DNA from: Terrabacter sp. 28
GTDB taxonomy: Bacteria > Actinomycetota > Actinomycetes > Actinomycetales > Dermatophilaceae
Length of the DNA stretch: 64,000 nt
Assembly (NCBI GenBank): GCA_000955875.1
Contig: JYOE01000023.1
Span: 1 to 64,000 of the forward strand
Direction: 5' to 3'
Shown here: positions 18,346 to 25,827 of the stretch, one piece after another
Numbering within the stretch: the first letter of the stretch is position 1
How the letters are laid out: every line of letters begins with the position of its first letter
Program-made: the position numbers and the translations under genes
Notes under the pieces: generated by a model
Told to the model about the DNA's origin: nothing
The model's input: the letters and a program-made list of their open reading frames with translations, nothing else
Database searches by the model: none

Positions 18346-18882
18346 CTACTTGTAGTTGCCGGCCATCCACCTGAGGTCGTCCCGGGTCGGGCTGGACAGG
18401 GTCGAGGAGGAGCTGGTGTACGCGTACATCGAGCTCCTGCTCGAGCTGGAGTGGGGCAGACCCCCGCAGTGGCCGAGCTCGTGGATGGCGAGCTGCTGGC
18501 CGCCCTTGAGCGTGGCCCACGAGGGCGAGAGGTGCACGACGCAGGACGTGATGACGCCGCCGCTGCTCGACGGGCTGGCGTCTCCGACCGCCCCGAAGAT
18601 CGAGGAGTCCTCGGCGACGACGGTGATGTTCGCCGCTGCCGGGTCGCTCGTGGTGACGACGTTCCACCCGGAGGTGCGCCATTCGCTCACCGCCTCCGCG
18701 ATGCGGAACCAGTTGCCGCCTCCGGTCGAGTCGTAGACGACGGCCTGGGTGGCCCAACGGCCGAGGTACGCCGCAGTGGGGGCAGCCGGGGCCGGCTTGG
18801 CGGCCTGCGAGGGGGCGGCCGCGCCGAGGGCGATGCCTGCTGCTCCGGCTGTCGCGAGTGCGACGAGGACGATCCGCTTCAT
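18346..18882 (-). CDS. secreted metzincin-type zinc metalloprotease
   Basis: 178 residues. A signal peptide ends near residue 28. The motif HELGHCGGLPH at residues 134-144 is a full metzincin zinc site (HExxHxxGxxH): three His ligands and the catalytic Glu. SSMYAY at about 150-155 can serve as the Met-turn. The catalytic domain is small and there is no propeptide with a Cys switch, so it resembles snapalysin-like or matrixin-like bacterial proteases. Two Cys (114 and 139) may pair. Expected to act outside the cell on protein substrates. Confidence 0.85.
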   Translation of the reverse strand: MKRIVLVALATAGAAGIALGAAAPSQAAKPAPAAPTAAYLGRWATQAVVYDSTGGGNWFRIAEAVSEWRTSGWNVVTTSDPAAANITVVAEDSSIFGAVGDASPSSSGGVITSCVVHLSPSWATLKGGQQLAIHELGHCGGLPHSSSSRSSMYAYTSSSSTLSSPTRDDLRWMAGNYK

Positions 18883-18938
18883 GTAGTGCTCCTGCTCATG
18901 AACGCCGCGTGCGCCGGGGGGTGGCGCTGTTTGTCCAA

Positions 18939-18944
18939 ATTATC
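18939..18944 (-). promoter_or_regulatory. candidate -10 element for the metalloprotease gene
   Basis: GATAAT on the minus strand (5 of 6 bases to the consensus) in an AT-rich pocket 57 bases upstream of the start codon. No convincing -35 was found. Confidence 0.3.
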
Positions 18945-19030
18945 GACTTCGTCCTTGCGTGAGGCATTTTTGACGATCTCTTGACCTTTGCGGGCCTTTG
19001 GGTGGACAGGGCGGCGGGTCGGGAACGAGG

Positions 19031-19064
19031 AAAGGCCCACCCCGCGCACGCGGGCTGGGCCTTT
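19031..19064. terminator. hairpin after the lamin-tail protein gene
   Basis: AAAGGCCCA pairs with TGGGCCTTT, and an inner CCCGCG...CGCGGG stem stacks on it. It lies 19 bases after the lamin-tail gene stop on the minus strand, with a short T/A run at each base. Confidence 0.75.
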
Positions 19065-19082
19065 CGTCGGGGGTTGGGATCG

Positions 19083-19541
19083 TCAGCAGTACTTCGCGCT
19101 GCCCGAGCTGCCCCACGAGCAGGTGTGGACCGTCGTGCCGGCGGCCGTCCGGAGGTAGGCGGTGTCGCCGGAGTTGTTCCAGACGTACCAGGTGTAGCCG
19201 AAGTAGCGGTTGGTCGCCGTGGCGGTGCCGCGGCCCGTGTGCACCGTCACGGTGGCGCCCGCCTTGAGCGTGAAGGCGGGGAACTTGAACGTGTAGCCCG
19301 TCTTGTCGCGCAGCGTCCAGCCGGTGAGCGACCGGTTGGTGCGCGTCGTGTTCTTGATGACGACGTACTCGGCGTTGAGGCTCGTGTTGCTGCCGGTGTC
19401 GGATCCCGGCGAGTTGTACTGGACCTTGTAGATCATGATCGCGGGCAGGGCCTGGGCCGAGCCGGCGGCGGCGATCGGGGCTGCCACGGCGAGGCCGAGG
19501 CCGGTGGCCGCGACGACGGCCTTCTTGACGTACGCGTGCAT
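19083..19541 (-). CDS. secreted lamin-tail (LTD) domain protein
   Basis: 152 residues with a signal peptide to about residue 31 (GSAQA/LP). The rest matches the Ig-like lamin-tail fold: SLNAEYVVIKNTTRTNRSLT, GWTLRDKTGYTFKFP, LKAGATVTVHTGRGT and DTAYLRTAAGT are the usual LTD strands. Such domains occur in secreted bacterial proteins and are thought to bind surfaces or nucleic-acid-processing partners; no enzyme domain is attached here. Two Cys near the C-terminus may form a disulfide. Close relatives in actinomycetes are often annotated as competence or nuclease-associated. Confidence 0.82.
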   Translation of the reverse strand: MHAYVKKAVVAATGLGLAVAAPIAAAGSAQALPAIMIYKVQYNSPGSDTGSNTSLNAEYVVIKNTTRTNRSLTGWTLRDKTGYTFKFPAFTLKAGATVTVHTGRGTATATNRYFGYTWYVWNNSGDTAYLRTAAGTTVHTCSWGSSGSAKYC

Positions 19542-19585
19542 GTGCTTCCTTCACCCGGGCGGCTCGGCGGCCGCGTCGCATGCCA

Positions 19586-19612
19586 GTGGCGCCGCCCGAT
19601 GGGCGGCGCCAC
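19586..19612 (-). terminator. hairpin between the tad operon and the lamin-tail gene
   Basis: A perfect 12-bp stem (GTGGCGCCGCCC) with loop GAT. On the minus strand it follows the tadG stop by about 150 bases and precedes the lamin-tail gene. No T-tract, so its strength is uncertain. Confidence 0.5.
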
Positions 19613-19765
19613 GGATCCCTGTCCTGACGCACCGCACCGGCCGGCCTTGGACGTGCTGGGCACGGCGCGGGCGTCGACTCGGAGGCTACGGCCAGAAGCA
19701 CGCCCGTGAGTCCGTTTTGCGAGAACTGCCCCTTTACGTCGGGAGCCCCAGCTACGTCTGGAGCC

Positions 19766-20305
19766 TCAGCCGAGAGGGGCGCGTGCCCGGGAGGTGACGG
19801 TGATCGTCACGCTGCCGCCGAGGGACTCGAGGACCCACCCGCTCATGGGCAGGGTGGCGGTGCCCTGGAGGGTCACCACGGCGGTGGCGCCGTCGGAGGT
19901 GCCGGTGTCGGGCACGACGGCCCACGACGTGATGCCCGGGGGCAACGGCGTGCGAGCGAGGTGGTCGCGAGCCGCCCGTGACACGGACCCGTCGGTGATC
20001 GCGAGCCGGTCGAGCACTCCCTCCTCGTAGGCCAGGCGCTCGTCGAGGGCGTCCGCGGCGTCGAGAGCTGCCGCGTCGGCGGTGTCGAGCAGGCGCATCC
20101 GGGCCAGCTGCGCGGCGGTGACGTCGACGGCGCCGAGGACGAGGAGCGTCACGAGGACGAAGAGCCCGAGGACGAGGACGCCGATCTGCCCCTCGTCCGA
20201 CGCACCGGGTGGGCGAAGGCGGCGGAGGCGCCGGAGGACGCGGCGGAGGACGCGGCGGGGGGCGGGGCAGCCGCCTGCGCGCCCGGCGGCATACGCAAGG
20301 GTCAT
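19766..20305 (-). CDS. TadG-like pilus assembly protein
   Basis: 179 residues. A basic cytoplasmic head is followed by DEGQIGVLVLGLFVLVTLLVLGAVDVTAAQ, the hydrophobic segment of TadG-related minor pseudopilins, and then the conserved stretch rich in Ala/Asp (LLDTADAAALDAADAL). The rest is an extracytoplasmic domain. The start overlaps the stop of the preceding TadE-like gene by ATGA, indicating translational coupling. It is the last gene of the tad operon. An 18-bp imperfect tandem duplication sits at its stop codon. Confidence 0.82.
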   Translation of the reverse strand: MTLAYAAGRAGGCPAPRRVLRRVLRRLRRLRPPGASDEGQIGVLVLGLFVLVTLLVLGAVDVTAAQLARMRLLDTADAAALDAADALDERLAYEEGVLDRLAITDGSVSRAARDHLARTPLPPGITSWAVVPDTGTSDGATAVVTLQGTATLPMSGWVLESLGGSVTITVTSRARAPLG

Positions 20306-20787
20306 CGCGCCACGAACCTGTCGACGGACGCGACGTGCGTCGAGGTGACCGTCACTGACGAGGGGACGTGGTCGGCGATGAAGTCAGGCACCAGGGGCAG
20401 CTGGACCTCGATGGTGGCGACGGAGGTGACGCTGCCCTCCGGACGCAGGCACGGCTGGCCGTCGCACGTCACGGCGACCGCGGCCCCCTGGTCGAACGAG
20501 AAGTCGCCGAACGCCAGGGCCGCCGCTGCACGGGCCCGGACCAGGCCCTCGTCGTCGGACTGCGCGGTCACGAAGGCACGGCCGGCCTCGCGCCCAGCGA
20601 GCGAGGCCGAGAACGACGCCGCCTGGATGCGGGCAGCCGTGAGGACGAGGTAGGTCAGCGGCAGCAGGAGCAGGATCCCGAGGAAGATGAACTCGATGAT
20701 GGCCCGACCGTCGTCGGCGCCGCTTGGGTGATCGCGCCGGGCGCCGCGCCGTGCTGCGCGAGCGAGCAGGCGTTCGGCGGGCGTCAC
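20302..20787 (-). CDS. TadE-like minor pseudopilin (second copy)
   Basis: 161 residues. The head RDHPSGADDGRAIIEF carries the Glu five residues into the hydrophobic segment (IEFIFLGILLLLPLTYLVL), as in TadE pseudopilins that are cleaved by the TadV peptidase. The following helix (ARIQAASFSASLAGREAGRAF) is typical of TadE/TadG. Two Cys in VTCDGQPC may pair outside. It overlaps both neighbours by 4 bases, so the three minor pilins form a coupled set. Confidence 0.85.
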   Translation of the reverse strand: MTPAERLLARAARRGARRDHPSGADDGRAIIEFIFLGILLLLPLTYLVLTAARIQAASFSASLAGREAGRAFVTAQSDDEGLVRARAAAALAFGDFSFDQGAAVAVTCDGQPCLRPEGSVTSVATIEVQLPLVPDFIADHVPSSVTVTSTHVASVDRFVAR

Positions 20788-21284
20788 GGGGACACCCCCG
20801 TGACGACCTGCTCCTCGCTGAAGGCGCGACCGGAGACGGTGAGCATGCCGGAGGGGCCGACGGGCCCGATCACGGGCAGCGGCGCCGTGACCCGGACCTC
20901 GACGACACGCACCCCGGAGTCGGTCACCGTGCGTGCCCCTTGCACGTCAACCGCGAAGGATCCGTTGAGAGAGCTGGTGATGAGCGCCTCGGTGCGGGCC
21001 ACCCCGTCGCCGGGCGAGGCATCGGCTCGGGCACCGTAGCGCGCGCCCTCGGACGCCGCGGAGATGAGGGTGTTGCGCACGTAGAGCGCGAGGCCGAGCT
21101 GGAAGACCCCCATGGCGACGAAGAGGAGCAGGGCCGCGACCATCACGAACTCCGGGATGGCGGAGCCCCGGTCCCTCGAGGCGAAGGCGCGCGCGTGCGG
21201 GAGCGCGTGCGTGCCTGCATGCCGCTCGGCACGCGCGACCAGCGTCGCCGGGATCGGGAGCGTGCCGAGAACCGTCAGGCTCAC
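20784..21284 (-). CDS. TadE-like minor pseudopilin (first copy)
   Basis: 166 residues. SRDRGSAIPEFVMVAALLLFVAMGVFQ is the TadE hallmark, with the Glu next to the hydrophobic segment. The segment NTLISAASEGARYGAR is the conserved amphipathic helix. The extracellular half is rich in Val and Thr strands. It overlaps the pilin gene upstream and the second TadE gene downstream by 4 bases each (ATGA). Confidence 0.87.
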   Translation of the reverse strand: MSLTVLGTLPIPATLVARAERHAGTHALPHARAFASRDRGSAIPEFVMVAALLLFVAMGVFQLGLALYVRNTLISAASEGARYGARADASPGDGVARTEALITSSLNGSFAVDVQGARTVTDSGVRVVEVRVTAPLPVIGPVGPSGMLTVSGRAFSEEQVVTGVSP

Positions 21285-21493
21285 GGGCCCTTGACGTCGG
21301 AGATGGCGTCGCTGAAGAGCTGCCCCAGCTGCGGACCGGCGATGGCCCAGAGGGCGGTGACCAGCCCCGCGGTCATGATCGTGATGAGGACCCAGCCGGG
21401 CACGTCACCACGGTCACGGGGACCGGAGATGCGGTGGCCCACGGCGTTGAACGCCGTTCGGGCGCGGGCCTGGGCGGCGATGATGCGGTTCAT
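21281..21493 (-). CDS. Flp-type pilin-like small protein
   Basis: 70 residues: a polar N-terminal half (MNRIIAAQARARTAFNAVGH), RDRGDVPG, then one hydrophobic segment (WVLITIMTAGLVTALWAIAG) and an acidic tail. This size and layout, between tadC and tadE, is what actinomycete Tad loci show for the major pilin or a pilin-like subunit. The classical Glu after the cleavage Gly is not obvious. AGGGAGAAAGAC precedes the ATG at 21493; the longer frame to 21850 overlaps tadC in antisense-like composition and was rejected. Confidence 0.72.
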   Translation of the reverse strand: MNRIIAAQARARTAFNAVGHRISGPRDRGDVPGWVLITIMTAGLVTALWAIAGPQLGQLFSDAISDVKGP

Positions 21494-21540
21494 GTCTTTC
21501 TCCCTGTGATCGGTGTGGTGGTTGCACGGGCTCGAGGTGA

Positions 21541-22518
21541 TCAGAGCCGGAAGTGCAGGAAGCTGAGGCCGGGGTAGAGCGCGAAGAGCACGGTGACGGG
21601 CAGGGTGAGGAAGACGATCGGGACCATCATGTAGATCTCCTTGCGCCCTCCCTGCTCCATCAGGGTGCGCCGGCCGTCCTCGCGGACGTCCTGCGCCTGG
21701 GCACGGAGCACCTCGGCGAGCGGCGTGCCGCGTTCGACGGCGACGACGATGCCGTCGACGAAGCGGGTGAGGCTCATCAGGCCCGTGCGGTCGGCGAGCC
21801 CCTGGAGCGCAGTGGGCAGGTTGGCGCCTGCTCGGGCATCGGCGAGGCACCGCCTGAGCTCGTCGGACAGCTCACCCTGAGACAGCCGGCAAACGCGCTC
21901 GAGCGCACCCACCGCCCCCTCCCCCGCGCTCACCGCAAGCGCGAGCAACTCTGCGACAGTGGGGAACTCGGTCAGCATGCGAGCCTCGCGACGCGTTGCG
22001 GCCCGGGTGAGCAGGTAGTCACGAACCGCGATGCCGCCGAAGACCCCGACGAGCACCATCGACACGAGGACCGGGACGGGGAACCGGCGCTGCGCCACCG
22101 CCACGACCCCGGTGAAGACGAGCCCCCCGAGGCCACCGATGGCCCCGGCCATGACCTGCTCGGCACGGAACCGGTCGACGTCGGCGGGCCGCCCGGCCCG
22201 CAGCTGCCGTCGTTCGACGGACGACGCACCGCCCATGACCGCACCGACGCGGGCGCCGAGCCGGCTGACGTAGGGGGCGAGCAGCTCGCCGAAGCCGAAC
22301 GGACCCCGGGCCGGCGCCGGCCGCGACAGCAGGCTGGACGGCCGGGGCGTGTCGCGCAGGTAGGGCTCGAGGCGGTCGTCGAGCGTCGGGCGTCGGCTCG
22401 CGGGAAGGCCCGCAACCACGAGAGCGACACCAGCGAGCAGGAGCAGCCCCGCCGCCGCGCCGGTCCACGACCAGCCGTCGCGCAGGAGGTCCACGACGCC
22501 TCCGGCCGCGCCGCTCAC
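21541..22518 (-). CDS. tadC: Tad pilus inner-membrane platform protein TadC
   Basis: 325 residues with a GTG start at 22518 that overlaps the tadB stop as GTGA. It is a type II secretion F-domain protein: N-terminal helix, cytoplasmic part, helix pair near 140-185, then the T2SSF block (EFPTVAELLALAVSAGEG, ALQGLADRTG, RGTPLAEVLRAQAQDVRE) and a final helix pair (YMMVPIVFLTLPVTVLFAL). With TadB it should form the membrane platform driven by TadA. The longer frame upstream is antisense-like and was rejected. Confidence 0.9.
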   Translation of the reverse strand: MSGAAGGVVDLLRDGWSWTGAAAGLLLLAGVALVVAGLPASRRPTLDDRLEPYLRDTPRPSSLLSRPAPARGPFGFGELLAPYVSRLGARVGAVMGGASSVERRQLRAGRPADVDRFRAEQVMAGAIGGLGGLVFTGVVAVAQRRFPVPVLVSMVLVGVFGGIAVRDYLLTRAATRREARMLTEFPTVAELLALAVSAGEGAVGALERVCRLSQGELSDELRRCLADARAGANLPTALQGLADRTGLMSLTRFVDGIVVAVERGTPLAEVLRAQAQDVREDGRRTLMEQGGRKEIYMMVPIVFLTLPVTVLFALYPGLSFLHFRL

Positions 22519-23384
22519 CGCAGCACCCGCTCTTCCTCGGGCAGCCGGCCGATCCAGACCATCGCCCGGTAGGCGATGACGCACAGCCCGGCCCCGACGG
22601 CGAGCACCACCCAGCCCGTGGGCGAGGAGTAGGCCTCGAGCGAGCTTCCGTTGAGGGCCAGCAGGCCGAGGATGACCCACGGCGCACCGGCAGCGAGCCG
22701 GGCTGCGTTGATCGTCCAGCTCTGGCGCGTCTCGAGCTCGGCCCGGGTGCGCGCGTCCTCCCGCAGGAAGGACGACAGCGTTCGCAGCAGCTTGCCGAGG
22801 TCGCTGCCGCCGACCTCCCTCGCGATGCGCAGCGACTCCACGATGCGGTCGCCGACGGGGTCGCTGAGCCGGTCCTTGAGGCGGTCGAGGCAGTCGTGGA
22901 AGCGCCCGGTGGTGCGGTAGTCCTCGGCGAACGCCGTGAACGCCGGGCGCAGCTCGGCCGGACCTCGGACCGACAGCTGCGAGAGCGCCTCGGGAAGCGC
23001 GAGCCCGGCTCGCACGCCGGAGGTGATGTTGTCGACGACGTCGGGCCACAGGTCACGAAGCTTGTTGCGGCGCTTGCGCGCTCGCATGCGCACCAGCGAG
23101 ATCGGCAACGCGCCGGCCATCAGCCCGAAGCAGAGCGCGATGGGAACCACGCGGGTCAGGGCGGCCACGAGCACGAAGGTGAAGGCGAGCAGGACGAACG
23201 ACCCGACCACGAGGTTCACTGGCGTCAGCGACGCGTAGCCGGCCTGGTGCAGATGGTCTCTCAGCTGTGCGGTGAAGCCGCCCTGACGGGTGCGCTCCCG
23301 CGCCGGCTCCTGCGGCCAGAAGGACCAGTAGACGAAGAAGGTTCCGACGCCCAGGATCAGCCCGACAGCCAACGGCGGGATCAC
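22515..23384 (-). CDS. tadB: Tad pilus inner-membrane platform protein TadB
   Basis: 289 residues. An N-terminal helix, a helix pair near 60-95 (FVLLAFTFVLVAALT, IALCFGLMAGALPISL), the T2SSF domain with DNITSGVRAGLALPEALSQL and REVGGSDLGKLLRTLSSFLR, and a C-terminal helix pair. It overlaps the 3' fragment of tadA upstream by ATGA (23381-23384) and tadC downstream by GTGA. It should partner TadC as the pilus assembly platform. Confidence 0.9.
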   Translation of the reverse strand: MIPPLAVGLILGVGTFFVYWSFWPQEPARERTRQGGFTAQLRDHLHQAGYASLTPVNLVVGSFVLLAFTFVLVAALTRVVPIALCFGLMAGALPISLVRMRARKRRNKLRDLWPDVVDNITSGVRAGLALPEALSQLSVRGPAELRPAFTAFAEDYRTTGRFHDCLDRLKDRLSDPVGDRIVESLRIAREVGGSDLGKLLRTLSSFLREDARTRAELETRQSWTINAARLAAGAPWVILGLLALNGSSLEAYSSPTGWVVLAVGAGLCVIAYRAMVWIGRLPEEERVLR

Positions 23385-23731
23385 GGGTGTACCTGCCCCA
23401 GCAGAGCGGCCACGTCGTAGCCGGCCCGCTCGAACGCCTCTCGGTGCGGCGGGAAGCCGTCGGCACGCCTCAGCGCCCCGTCACGCGTGACGAATAGGTC
23501 GGCGATCTCGATGACGTCGCCCTCGGCGCGGCCGGGCACGGCGACGATCTCGCGCACCCGGCGGACGCCGTCCCGCTCGAGGGCCACGTGCACCACGAGG
23601 TCGACGGCCGCCGCCACAGTCGGCACGACGAACCTGCTCGACACGTTCTCACCTGCCAGCAGGGGCAGCGTGCACATCTTGGTGACCGCCTCGCGGGCGC
23701 TGTTGGCGTGGAGGGTGCACATGCCGGGCAC
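23381..23731 (-). pseudogene. tadA: 3' fragment of tadA (CpaF-type pilus ATPase), separated by the mobile element
   Basis: 116 codons from the left element junction to the ATGA overlap with tadB. It starts VPGMCTLHANSAREAVTKM, the conserved stretch with the His motif that follows the Walker B region in CpaF/TadA ATPases, and continues to the normal C-terminus. The 5' part of the gene is 8.5 kb away (32190-33088). The first codon at the junction is GTG, so a truncated product could be translated, but it would lack the P-loop. Fusing the two pieces through the shared core restores the frame. Confidence 0.93.
23721..23731. other. left attachment site (attL core)
   Basis: ATGCCGGGCAC at the junction between the tadA 3' fragment (left) and the element (right). 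It matches the right-end core ATGCCCGGCAC (32190-32200) at 10 of 11 positions; the mismatch is central. The outer parts TGCC/GGCA are symmetric, as expected for a serine-integrase core. Confidence 0.82.
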
Positions 23732-23742
23732 CGCAAGTAATG

Positions 23743-23771
23743 CTTACGCACAGCACTCCAAAGGGGTGCAA
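23743..23771 (-). promoter_or_regulatory. candidate outward promoter at the left end of the element
   Basis: On the minus strand TTGCAC, 17 bases, CGTAAG, pointing out of the element into the tadA 3' fragment and tadB. In the excised circle the same sequence would lie just upstream of the integrase gene. The -10 match is weak (3 of 6). Confidence 0.3.
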
Positions 23772-23820
23772 ACCGGGTTCGAGTGGCGACGGGCAGCCCT
23801 CGGACGTAGGAATGCAGAAC

Positions 23821-23856
23821 GGCCCCCGGCTGGCGCGGGCACGCTCGCCGGGGGCC
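23821..23856. terminator. GC-rich hairpin near the left end of the element
   Basis: GGCCCCCGGC and GCCGGGGGCC form a 10-bp stem with a 16-base loop. It lies between the left attachment site and the first plus-strand gene, and could insulate the outward promoter from transcription coming from inside the element. Confidence 0.5.
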
Positions 23857-23893
23857 TCGACCGATCCACCTTCCCTAGAAAGGCATCACGATC

Positions 23894-24244
23894 ATGACCA
23901 AGAGTGTCCCGAACAACGCGACCAGATACACCCCCAACCGCGTGCAGGCGTGGCTCCGCAAGGACAACAACCGCGCTGGCCTCTGGATCACCGAGCCCCG
24001 ATGCTCCCTCGCGTACGCCGTCAGCAACCTCGGCGGCGCCATCGCACGCCTCGGCCACCGCATCCACGACGACGCCCCTGGCGACTATGAGCACGGCCAG
24101 CTCGACGGGCAGCAGCTCGCCACGATGGCGGCCACGACGCGCCCACGGTCCACGCGAGAGGACATGCGTGGCCTCCTGCGGGCAGTCGACCTGCCGAACG
24201 ATGACGCCACGCTCAACCGCATGGGCTGGAAGGTGTCGGCATGA
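23894..24244 (+). CDS. element protein of unknown function
   Basis: 116 residues, basic, no signal peptide or helix. It contains NRVQAWLRKDNNRAGLWITE and SLAYAVSNLGGAIARLGHRI. AAAGG lies 8-12 bases before the ATG. It is one of only two plus-strand genes in the element, divergent from tad and oriented into the element. The stop overlaps the next start as ATGA, so the two are coupled. I do not recognise the family; a small regulatory or excision-type protein would suit the place, but there is no sequence support for that. Confidence 0.6.
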   Translation: MTKSVPNNATRYTPNRVQAWLRKDNNRAGLWITEPRCSLAYAVSNLGGAIARLGHRIHDDAPGDYEHGQLDGQQLATMAATTRPRSTREDMRGLLRAVDLPNDDATLNRMGWKVSA

Positions 24245-24648
24245 GCACCACGACCACCACGGCCACGTGCGACGGCCTCGAGCGGGTCTACCTGCCGAAC
24301 CGGGCGGCAGGTATGCGCGCACTCTTCCTCAAGCTCTACGGGCGCGACTGCCTGTGCCGCGACGGCCAGACCTCCGAGGGGTCGAACGGCGCGTCGGGCC
24401 ATTCGGGCGGGTCGGGCAGTTCGCCATCGTGGGCGACACGGGCGGCGTACCACGCCCGCACGCGCTCGCCCGGCGTGCCGCTCCACTCAGCCGGGTCGAA
24501 CCGTGCCAGCTCGGGCGGGCAGTCCGTGGACGTCTCACGCTCGCGGCGCCTCACGAGGCGCCGCCGGCGATGCCGTAGACGCCCCGAATCGGGCGCGTCT
24601 GCAATCGCCCGTCGCTGGTGTCGGCGGGGATGCGCAGCGCCACGATGA
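24241..24648 (+). CDS. element protein, probably truncated by a deletion at its 3' side
   Basis: The first 45 residues look natural (GLERVYLPNRAAGMRALFLK, LYGRDCLCRDGQT). After about position 24375 the composition turns Ser/Arg-rich and reads as the antisense of the convergent gene 24336-24554. The start overlaps the upstream stop (ATGA). The simplest reading is that a deletion joined the 3' parts of two convergent genes, so the natural stop of this gene was lost. It is also possible that only the coupled 5' part is functional. Confidence 0.4.
   Translation: MSTTTTTATCDGLERVYLPNRAAGMRALFLKLYGRDCLCRDGQTSEGSNGASGHSGGSGSSPSWATRAAYHARTRSPGVPLHSAGSNRASSGGQSVDVSRSRRLTRRRRRCRRRPESGASAIARRWCRRGCAAPR
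24336..24554 (-). CDS. small element protein coupled to terS
   Basis: 72 residues, GTG start at 24554 overlapping the terS stop as GTGA. The body is acidic and Pro/Trp-rich (PPELARFDPAEWSGTPGERV, RAWYAARVAHDGELPDPPEW). The tail SEVWPSRHRQSRP may have been changed by the presumed deletion against the convergent gene. Unknown family. By position, next to the small terminase, it could take part in packaging. Confidence 0.55.
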   Translation of the reverse strand: MRRRERETSTDCPPELARFDPAEWSGTPGERVRAWYAARVAHDGELPDPPEWPDAPFDPSEVWPSRHRQSRP

Positions 24649-24901
24649 GCCTCGCCAACGTGACGCGTTGCTGCCTCAGCTCGGCCGCGGCGGGGTGCAC
24701 GCGCGGCCCCTGGGATGTCTCGGTCATGAGGTTGCCGGCGAGCAGCGCCTCGAGTCCGTCGCACAGGTCAGCCGTGCGGCACGCCTCCTTGAGGATCGTC
24801 ACCTCATGCTCGTCGAGGTCATAGTCCGCCATGACGGCCCGCCACAGGGCGCGGCCGGATGTCTTGAGCCCGGCGGGCGGTTTGGGTGCGTTCTGGGCCA
24901 T
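24551..24901 (-). CDS. phage terminase small subunit (P27-like)
   Basis: 116 residues starting MAQNAPKPPAGLKTSGRALW. The pattern RALWRAVMADYDLDEHEVTI, then LKEACRTADLCDGLEALL, then GPRVHPAAAELRQQRVTLAR is that of actinophage P27-family small terminases, which bind the packaging site and recruit the large subunit. AGGAGG is 7 bases before the ATG at 24901; a longer frame was rejected because this RBS lies inside it. No large terminase is encoded, so any packaging would need a helper phage. Confidence 0.8.
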   Translation of the reverse strand: MAQNAPKPPAGLKTSGRALWRAVMADYDLDEHEVTILKEACRTADLCDGLEALLAGNLMTETSQGPRVHPAAAELRQQRVTLARLIVALRIPADTSDGRLQTRPIRGVYGIAGGAS

Positions 24902-24967
24902 CTCAGGGCCTCCTAGGGTCGTGGGTTTCAGGTGCGGAGAGAGATTCCGCGTACACCGGAGGTGCTG

Positions 24968-25006
24968 CCGACGGGGAGGCTTGGGGTGCCCTCCCCTCCC
25001 CGTCGG
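24968..25006 (-). terminator. hairpin between the 260-aa gene and terS
   Basis: CCGACGGGGAGG pairs with CCTCCCCGTCGG (12 bp, 15-base loop), 8 bases after the upstream stop on the minus strand. It could terminate or attenuate before terS. Confidence 0.6.
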
Positions 25007-25013
25007 TTCGCGG

Positions 25014-25796
25014 TCAGATGTACGACGGCCGCTCAGCTCGGCGGGCGGCTTCGTGAGCGTCGACGTCGCGTTCGCGCTGGTAGGCGCGGGCGTAGCGTTC
25101 GGCAACTTCGGCCGGCGTCGCGAGGCTGAGCGTGTGTCCAGCGGTGGCCACGGCCCATGGGGTGAACGCGCTGGGCAGGTCGCGGATCAGGTCGGCCGCG
25201 GTGGCCTGCGTTGCGTCGACGAACTCGACACGGGCACCGATCGGGGTTCCATCTCGTGCCCCCAGCTCTACGGCGAGTGTGGTCACGGCCTGAGCGATGG
25301 CTCGCAGCGTCGCGTCCGCCTGTCGCGCGGTCACGCCCGCCTCTGCGATGGGCAGTGAGGCGGTGGCCAGTCGGGGGTCGGTCAGCCCTTCGATCCCTGC
25401 TCGGGTGAGGATGCCGTGTGCCTCGGTGAACGTGGCCCCGGCTTTGCCGAAGGCGGGCTGCAGCGCTGCCACGAGGTCGTCGAGGTTGTCCCGGGCTGCT
25501 CGTGCCATGTCGCCACGAATGACCCTGCCCAGCGCTCCGGAGCTGGCCAGTGTGGCTAGGTGCCGGCCAACGATGGCGGCGTGGACTGCCTTGTCGGTGA
25601 GTGGGTCGCGCCCCTCGAGCAGCGCGGCGGCGGCCACGGCCTCGACCGGGGTCGTGTCGAAGGTCGCGGCGTCGGCCTTGTCGGCTGCGGTGATGAGAGC
25701 CTCGATGTTGGGCACGACGGCGGGGGGCTCGACGTCGTATCGCTGGTAGGTGTCGATCAGGCGGCGCAGTGCGTGGGGAAGGCTTCGGGTGGTCAT
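25014..25796 (-). CDS. element protein of unknown function (260 aa)
   Basis: 260 residues, Ala-rich and helical, no signal peptide and no helix long enough for a membrane. It begins MTTRSLPHALRRLIDTYQRY and has regular Ala/Leu/Asp patterns (AAALLEGRDPLTDKAVHAAI) that suggest a long helical or coiled-coil shape. That shape and its place between two structural-type genes would suit a scaffold or tail-assembly protein, but no family match is evident. It lies inside the minus-strand operon of the element. Confidence 0.62.
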   Translation of the reverse strand: MTTRSLPHALRRLIDTYQRYDVEPPAVVPNIEALITAADKADAATFDTTPVEAVAAAALLEGRDPLTDKAVHAAIVGRHLATLASSGALGRVIRGDMARAARDNLDDLVAALQPAFGKAGATFTEAHGILTRAGIEGLTDPRLATASLPIAEAGVTARQADATLRAIAQAVTTLAVELGARDGTPIGARVEFVDATQATAADLIRDLPSAFTPWAVATAGHTLSLATPAEVAERYARAYQRERDVDAHEAARRAERPSYI

Positions 25797-25827
25797 GGGT
25801 TGTCTCGCTCTCTTGGTGGGGTGCTGG

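Noticed and set aside
23766..23800. tRNA-like T-loop (GGGTTCGAGT) at the left end of the element
   Set aside because: The flanking bases do not pair as a T-arm and no acceptor or anticodon arm is present; the target is tadA, not a tRNA gene.
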